NCBI GenBank assembly: GCA_934593275.1
Contig: CAKTQE010000014.1
Coordinates: 1-46,168, forward strand
Length of the DNA: 46,168 bases
Origin: an uncultured Oscillospiraceae bacterium
GTDB lineage: Bacteria; Bacillota; Clostridia; Oscillospirales; Oscillospiraceae
Reading direction: 5' to 3'
Below the pieces are notes generated by a model that was not told the DNA's origin, ran no database searches, and saw only the letters and a program-made list of their open reading frames with translations. Below, piece by piece: positions 41,656 through 46,168 of the stretch (positions are counted from its first letter, which is position 1; each line of letters opens with the position of its first letter). A program made the position numbers and the translations under genes.

Positions 41656-42705
41656 ATGAGTACAGTTACTTTAGATCATAAAACGATTTTAGTCACAGGC
41701 GCGGCAGGTTTCATCGGTTCTAACCTTGTAAAACGAATCTACCAGGAGGCTCCTTCCACTACGGTCATCGGCATTGACAATATGAATGCCTACTACGATG
41801 TGGCACTGAAAGAATTTCGCCTGAACGAGCTGGCCAAGTATCCCACATTTACTTTTGTAAAAGGCAACATCGCTGATAAGGAACTGATCACTGAGCTGTT
41901 CGAGAAGTATAAGCCATCTGTGGTCGTTAACCTTGCGGCACAGGCTGGTGTGCGTTACTCCATTACCAACCCGGATGCTTATGTGGAATCGAACTTGGTC
42001 GGCTTTTTTAACATTCTCGAGGCCTGTCGCTACTGTGAGAATCTGGAGCATCTGGTTTATGCTTCTTCCTCCTCCGTCTACGGTACCAACAAAAAGGTTC
42101 CGTACAGTACGGATGATAAAGTTGACAATCCGGTTTCCCTTTATGCAGCTACTAAGAAATCTAACGAGTTGATGGCACACGCCTACTCCAAGCTCTACAA
42201 CATTCCTTCCACTGGCCTGCGTTTCTTCACTGTATATGGTCCTGCTGGCCGCCCGGATATGGCCTACTTCGGCTTTACCAACAAGCTGGTAAAAGGCGAA
42301 ACCATCAAGATTTTCAACTATGGCAACTGCAAGCGTGACTTTACTTATGTGGACGATATTGTTGAGGGTGTTGTCCGTGTGATGAAGAAGGCTCCTGACA
42401 AAAAGAATGGTGAGGACGGGTTGCCGATTCCACCGTATGCCGTTTACAATATCGGCAATCAGAACCCGGAGAACTTGCTGGACTTCGTGCAAATCTTGAG
42501 CGAGGAGCTGGTTAGAGCAAAGGTTCTGCCGGAAGATTATGACTTCGAGGCACACAAGGAACTGGTTCCGATGCAGCCGGGTGATGTACCTGTGACCTAT
42601 GCAGATACCAGCGCGCTGGAGCGTGATTTCGGGTACAAACCGAGTACAAGTCTGCGGACTGGTCTGAGAAACTTTGCTGAGTGGTATGCTGGGTTTTATA
42701 AATAA
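41656..42705 (+). CDS. NAD-dependent UDP-glucuronate 4-epimerase
   Basis: A 349-residue short-chain dehydrogenase/reductase. The NAD loop is VTGAAGFIGSNLVKRI, the SSSSVYG serine is near residue 138, and the catalytic Tyr-Lys pair is in LYAATKKSNELMAHAYSKLY. The AGVRYS and TVYGPAGRPDMAYFGF segments are those of UDP-glucuronate 4-epimerases (CapI-type), which make UDP-galacturonate. The ATG has AAGGAGAC upstream. Codon use differs from the genes left of 41.3 kb. Confidence 0.93.
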   Translation: MSTVTLDHKTILVTGAAGFIGSNLVKRIYQEAPSTTVIGIDNMNAYYDVALKEFRLNELAKYPTFTFVKGNIADKELITELFEKYKPSVVVNLAAQAGVRYSITNPDAYVESNLVGFFNILEACRYCENLEHLVYASSSSVYGTNKKVPYSTDDKVDNPVSLYAATKKSNELMAHAYSKLYNIPSTGLRFFTVYGPAGRPDMAYFGFTNKLVKGETIKIFNYGNCKRDFTYVDDIVEGVVRVMKKAPDKKNGEDGLPIPPYAVYNIGNQNPENLLDFVQILSEELVRAKVLPEDYDFEAHKELVPMQPGDVPVTYADTSALERDFGYKPSTSLRTGLRNFAEWYAGFYK

Positions 42706-42728
42706 AGGAAAACTAAAGGGTCAGAAAA

Positions 42729-43040
42729 TTGAGAGCGTTTAAGGATTTAAAGATTGCTGTTGCTGGTACTGGTTATGTTGGTTTGTCTATTGCCACACTG
42801 TTATCTCAGCACCACAAGGTGACTGCGGTAGGTATCATTCCCGAGAAAGTAGAGCTGATCAATAACAGGAAGTCGCCTATTCAGGACGAATGTATCGAAA
42901 AGTATCTGGCAGAAAAAGAGTTGGATTTGACTGCAACTCTGGATGCGAAAGAAGCATACAGTGATGCTGATTTTGTAGTTATCGCTGCACCGACAAACTA
43001 TGATAGCAAGAGATACTTTCCAGAGGAATTAAGGATATGA
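42729..43040 (+). pseudogene. Truncated UDP-glucose 6-dehydrogenase (N-terminal part only)
   Basis: A 103-codon frame. Residues about 5-92 are a clear UDP-glucose dehydrogenase start: [34 protein letters not shown], and [16 protein letters not shown] full enzyme is about 390-410 residues, with catalytic Cys far downstream, so this part has only the NAD-binding domain. After DSK the sequence no longer resembles the family and ends in [10 protein letters not shown] at the start of the next gene (ATGA overlap). The start is probably TTG 42729. It cannot make UDP-glucuronate alone; an intact copy elsewhere would be needed. Confidence 0.85.
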
Positions 43041-44281
43041 AAATTTTACTGGTTAATTATAGATATTTTATTTCGGGTGGACCGGAAAAATATATGTTCA
43101 ACATTAAAAAGATGTTGGAAGATAATGGTCATGAAGTTGTTCCGTTTTCCATCCATTCTAACAAAAATGTTGAAACAGAGTATTCCAAATATTTTGTAGA
43201 GCCGATTGGAAGCCGCGATGCGACTTATTTTGAAGAATGCAAAAAGACTCCAAAGGTTATCTGGCAAATGCTGACTCGCAGTATTTATTCTACTGAGGTT
43301 GAGAAAGCTATTAAGAAAGAAATCAAAGATGTAAAACCGGATTTGGTATATATTATCCATTTCGTAAATAAGCTTTCGCCGAGTGTGATCTGTGGCGCAA
43401 AGAAGATGGGGGTTCCGGTAGTGCTGCGACTGTCAGACTACTTTTTACTGTGCCCGAGATTTGATTTCATGTACAACAAGAAACCATGCGAAGAGTGCCT
43501 TACGAAGGGGTATAGGACCTGCATCAAGAAAAGATGTGTAAAGGGGTCGCTGTTTGCATCAGTCGTTCGAGTTTTTTCTATGAAAGTACATAAGGCAATG
43601 AATGTATATAAAGGTGTGGATGCATTTATTACACCATCTGAGTTCTTAAAAAAGAAACTGATTGAGAATGGCTTCGATGAAAATAAAATCACCTGTATTC
43701 CGACATTTACGGCAAGTAAATCAGAAGTCGGCAAACCACAGGTTGGAACATATGGTTTGTATTTTGGACGTGTGAGAGAGGAAAAAGGTGTTGATACTGT
43801 CGTCAAAGCATATGAGATGATGCCAGACCGCCATGTTAAAATAATGGGCGATGATACAACAGATGAGGCAAAAAGATTAAAGGCGTATATCAAAGAAAAG
43901 AAAATTAAGAATGTTGAGTTCTTGGGCTTTAAAGCCGGAGAGGAATTGGAAGAGATCATCAAGGGCGCACGATTCACACTGATTCCGTCTATTTGGTATG
44001 ATAACCTTCCGAATACTGCATTGGAGTCTTTTCAGTATTCAAAGCCGGTTATTGCAAGCAATATTGGAAGCCTACCAGAGCTTGTTTTGGATGGCGTTAA
44101 TGGTTATCTGTTTAAGCCTGCCGATGCTCGAGAACTGTGCGAAAAGATTGCTTTGCTGGATGATGATGCTGTTGTAAAGAAAATGGGAGCTGCAAGCCGG
44201 GCTAGATTAGAAGATCGGTTTGCACCGCAGACTCATTATAATACCTTGATGCGTATTTTTGATTCTGTAAGGAGAAAATGA
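43037..44281 (+). CDS. Family 4 glycosyltransferase with Cys-rich segment
   Basis: A 414-residue GT-B enzyme. The N-terminus is [22 protein letters not shown] cysteine-rich stretch (about residues 135-170) has [28 protein letters not shown], a pattern seen in many capsule glycosyltransferases. The linker is [19 protein letters not shown], and the donor site [25 protein letters not shown]. The ribosome binding site (GAGGAA/AAGGA) lies within the end of the truncated dehydrogenase. The gene is clearly AT-richer than those left of 41.3 kb. Confidence 0.92.
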   Translation: MKILLVNYRYFISGGPEKYMFNIKKMLEDNGHEVVPFSIHSNKNVETEYSKYFVEPIGSRDATYFEECKKTPKVIWQMLTRSIYSTEVEKAIKKEIKDVKPDLVYIIHFVNKLSPSVICGAKKMGVPVVLRLSDYFLLCPRFDFMYNKKPCEECLTKGYRTCIKKRCVKGSLFASVVRVFSMKVHKAMNVYKGVDAFITPSEFLKKKLIENGFDENKITCIPTFTASKSEVGKPQVGTYGLYFGRVREEKGVDTVVKAYEMMPDRHVKIMGDDTTDEAKRLKAYIKEKKIKNVEFLGFKAGEELEEIIKGARFTLIPSIWYDNLPNTALESFQYSKPVIASNIGSLPELVLDGVNGYLFKPADARELCEKIALLDDDAVVKKMGAASRARLEDRFAPQTHYNTLMRIFDSVRRK

Positions 44282-44282
44282 A

Positions 44283-45194
44283 ATGGATAGTGTTTTAAAA
44301 AAAGTAGTTAAACATCCTGAAAAAATAGTTTACGGCCTTGAACGAAAAGGATTGTTGGACTGGCTTTCAGAAAAAGAATATATAAAAATCACATACAGAT
44401 TGGCGTTTGGACGAAAATTGAACCTAGATGATCCAAAGGCACTTACAGAAAAAATTAATTGGTATAAATTATATTATAGAGATCCACTTATGCGTAAATG
44501 TGTGGATAAATATGAAGTTCGTCAATATGTAAGAGAATCTATAGGTGATGCGTATTTAAACGAATGTTTTGGGGTATGGAACAGCATAGAAGAAATCGAC
44601 TATAATGCTTTGCCTAATCAGTTTGTGTTGAAACCTACAAATGGGAGTGGAGATATTGTTATTTGTAAAAACAAGTCACATTTTAATTGGGAGGAAGCTA
44701 AAAGAACACTGACAAAATATAGTAAGCGTAGTTTTGCAACAAAGACAAAAGAATGGGCTTATTATGATGTGCCTTTCAGAATTATTGGAGAGAGATTAAT
44801 AAAAAGTTCAGATGAAAATCAGATAAAAGACTATAAATATTTCTGTTTTAATGGTGAACCGGAATTCTTATTTGTAGCAAGTGATAGAGGAACAGAGCAT
44901 CTTAAGTTCGATTTTTTCGATAAGAAATGGAATAGGCTCCCCATTACTAATGCACATGAACATAATATGACTCTAAACAAACCCCAATACTTCAATGAAA
45001 TGCTTGAAATAGCAAGAAAACTTTCAAAACCATTTCCGCATGTAAGAGTAGATCTTTATGAAGAGGAGAATAAAGTATTTTTTGGAGAACTAACATTTTA
45101 TCATTTTGGTGGATTTACAAAATTTGAACCAGATGAGTGGGATTACAAATTAGGAGAGTATTTTGATTTGAAATCTATACAGAAAAAACACTAA
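44283..45194 (+). CDS. TupA-like ATP-grasp protein
   Basis: A 303-residue protein of the TupA-like ATP-grasp family found in capsule and teichuronopeptide loci. Visible features are the N-terminal LTEKINWYKLYYRDPLMRKCVDKYEVR, FVLKPTNGSGDIVICKN (ATP loop), IKDYKYFCFNGEPEFLFVASDRG and VRVDLYEEENKVFFGELTFYHFGGF (the metal-binding acidic residues). The ATG sits one base after the preceding stop with AAGGAG upstream. It is the most AT-rich gene of the cluster, so it is probably acquired. Confidence 0.88.
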   Translation: MDSVLKKVVKHPEKIVYGLERKGLLDWLSEKEYIKITYRLAFGRKLNLDDPKALTEKINWYKLYYRDPLMRKCVDKYEVRQYVRESIGDAYLNECFGVWNSIEEIDYNALPNQFVLKPTNGSGDIVICKNKSHFNWEEAKRTLTKYSKRSFATKTKEWAYYDVPFRIIGERLIKSSDENQIKDYKYFCFNGEPEFLFVASDRGTEHLKFDFFDKKWNRLPITNAHEHNMTLNKPQYFNEMLEIARKLSKPFPHVRVDLYEEENKVFFGELTFYHFGGFTKFEPDEWDYKLGEYFDLKSIQKKH

Positions 45195-45407
45195 AGAAAT
45201 CAGGTTCTCACTTTACTTGTTCTGCGTGTTAATTTTACTGTGCACTTGAAATAATGCTCTTTGCTCATCTGTTTGATAATGGTTTGATTCTATACATTTT
45301 TACGATAGTCTCAGTCATCTGTGATTCAATCGTGTTCTCAGTATGTGCAAAGTGGTTCTTAAATAAAATCGAAGCATTCTTAAGAGAGAGAGTTAGGAGA
45401 GTTAATC

Positions 45408-46168
45408 ATGTCTGAAGAAAAGAAGTTAAATGGTACGGTCATCGTCACTTATCGCTGCAACGCGCGTTGCTCCATGTGCAACCGCTATAAAGCACCTTCC
45501 AAGCCGGAAGAGGAAATCAGCATTGAGACCATCAAGAAGCTGCCGAAGATGTACTTTACGAACATCACCGGCGGCGAGCCGTTCATCCGTACCGACCTGA
45601 AAGATATTGTGCGTGAACTGTACAAGAAGTCCGACCGTATCGTTATTTCCACGAACGGTTTCTTTACCGATCGTATCGTAGATCTGTGTAAGAAGTTCCC
45701 GCAGATCGGTATTCGTATCTCTATCGAGGGCCTGGAGCAGACCAACAACGAGATCCGTGGTCTGCAGAACGGCTACCAGCGTGGGTATGGCACGCTGAAG
45801 AAGCTGCGTGAGATGGGCATGAAGGATGTCGGCTTTGGCATGACCGTCCAGGATAAGAATGCTCCTGACCTGGTTCCGCTGTACAAGATCTCCAACGAGA
45901 TGGGCATGGAGTTCGCAACAGCATCTCTACACAACAGCTTCTACTTCGTTGAAGCAAAGAACATCATCCACGACCGCCCGATGGTTGCAAAGAACTTTGA
46001 GAATCTGGTCAACGAGTTGCTCCGTAGCAACAGCCCGAAGAAGTGGTTCCGTGCTTACTTTAACCACGGCCTGATCAATTACATCTACGGTCAGAAGCGT
46101 CTGCTGCCTTGCGACATGAGCTTCGATACCTTCTTCATCGACCCGTATGGCGATGTCATGCCTTGCAA
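45408..46168 (+). CDS. Radical SAM protein (3' end beyond window)
   Basis: An open frame of 253 codons from ATG 45408 to the right edge with no stop, so it is partial. The iron-sulfur motif is YRCNARCSMCNRYKA near residue 15-25. ITGGEPFIRTDL and ISTNGFF follow, then RISIEGLEQTNNEIRG. A second cysteine is visible in RLLPCDMSFDTFFIDPYGDVMPC at the edge, suggesting a SPASM-type auxiliary cluster continues outside. Arg codons are mostly CGT, unlike the CGG-rich genes to the left. GGAGA precedes the ATG. The substrate is unknown; its location suggests polysaccharide-related modification. Confidence 0.9.
   Translation, partial: MSEEKKLNGTVIVTYRCNARCSMCNRYKAPSKPEEEISIETIKKLPKMYFTNITGGEPFIRTDLKDIVRELYKKSDRIVISTNGFFTDRIVDLCKKFPQIGIRISIEGLEQTNNEIRGLQNGYQRGYGTLKKLREMGMKDVGFGMTVQDKNAPDLVPLYKISNEMGMEFATASLHNSFYFVEAKNIIHDRPMVAKNFENLVNELLRSNSPKKWFRAYFNHGLINYIYGQKRLLPCDMSFDTFFIDPYGDVMPC

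Overview
The window looks like a chromosomal segment from a low-to-mid GC Firmicute of the class Clostridia, most likely an Oscillospiraceae/Ruminococcaceae-type gut anaerobe. The reasons are the gene neighbourhoods (rplS-lepB-rbgA-rnhB-yraN, tig-clpP-clpX-lon-engB, Asp23-nusB-xseA-xseB-ispA), strong AGGAGG ribosome binding sites, TTGACA/TATAAT promoters, and a GC-rich coding bias with heavy CTG and CGG use. This placement is inference from content; no database search was possible.

Layout. 0-2.0 kb: an AT-rich patch with a zinc-ribbon/coiled-coil/GIY-YIG (T5orf172-like) protein. 2.0-2.4 kb: three tandem tRNA-Leu(CAG) genes behind one good promoter. 2.5-8.2 kb: rplS with a structured leader, then lepB, rbgA, rnhB, a YraN nuclease-like gene, an M19 dipeptidase, a degenerate threonine-synthase-like gene and a metallophosphoesterase, tightly packed and partly overlapping. 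8.2-14.7 kb: protein quality control (tig, clpP, clpX, lon) followed by engB. 14.8-16.4 kb: a minus-strand pair (TSCPD protein, YbaK) and the divergent TepA-type S14 protease. 16.5-20.6 kb: Asp23/Gls24, nusB, a TsaD/M22-like paralogue, xseA, xseB and a polyprenyl synthase. 20.8-22.0 kb: a CarD-family regulator and a convergent HAD phosphatase.

22.1-29.6 kb: surface-polysaccharide functions (pyruvyl transferase, flippase, FrhB-like iron-sulfur protein, radical SAM, family 4 glycosyltransferase) with asnA, and an intergenic element of at least six consecutive hairpins. 29.6-37.8 kb: a minus-strand operon carrying the shikimate route from DAHP synthase to chorismate plus the Phe and Tyr branches (aroF-tyrA-aroB-aroA-aroC-pheA-aroE/K fusion-aroQ). 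Its leader encodes a 20-residue peptide with a Phe-Tyr5-Phe-Phe run, followed by mutually exclusive antiterminator and terminator hairpins. This is a clear candidate for ribosome-mediated transcription attenuation by aromatic amino acid supply, and is the most striking regulatory feature in the window.

37.9-41.3 kb: a UvrD/PcrA helicase and a glycosyltransferase. 41.3-46.2 kb: a mosaic polysaccharide region with different codon use, a decayed glycosyltransferase start, a complete UDP-glucuronate epimerase, a UDP-glucose dehydrogenase cut off after about 100 codons, a second glycosyltransferase, a TupA-like ATP-grasp protein and a radical SAM gene that runs off the right edge. The pattern suggests an exchangeable capsule/exopolysaccharide locus that has been rearranged.
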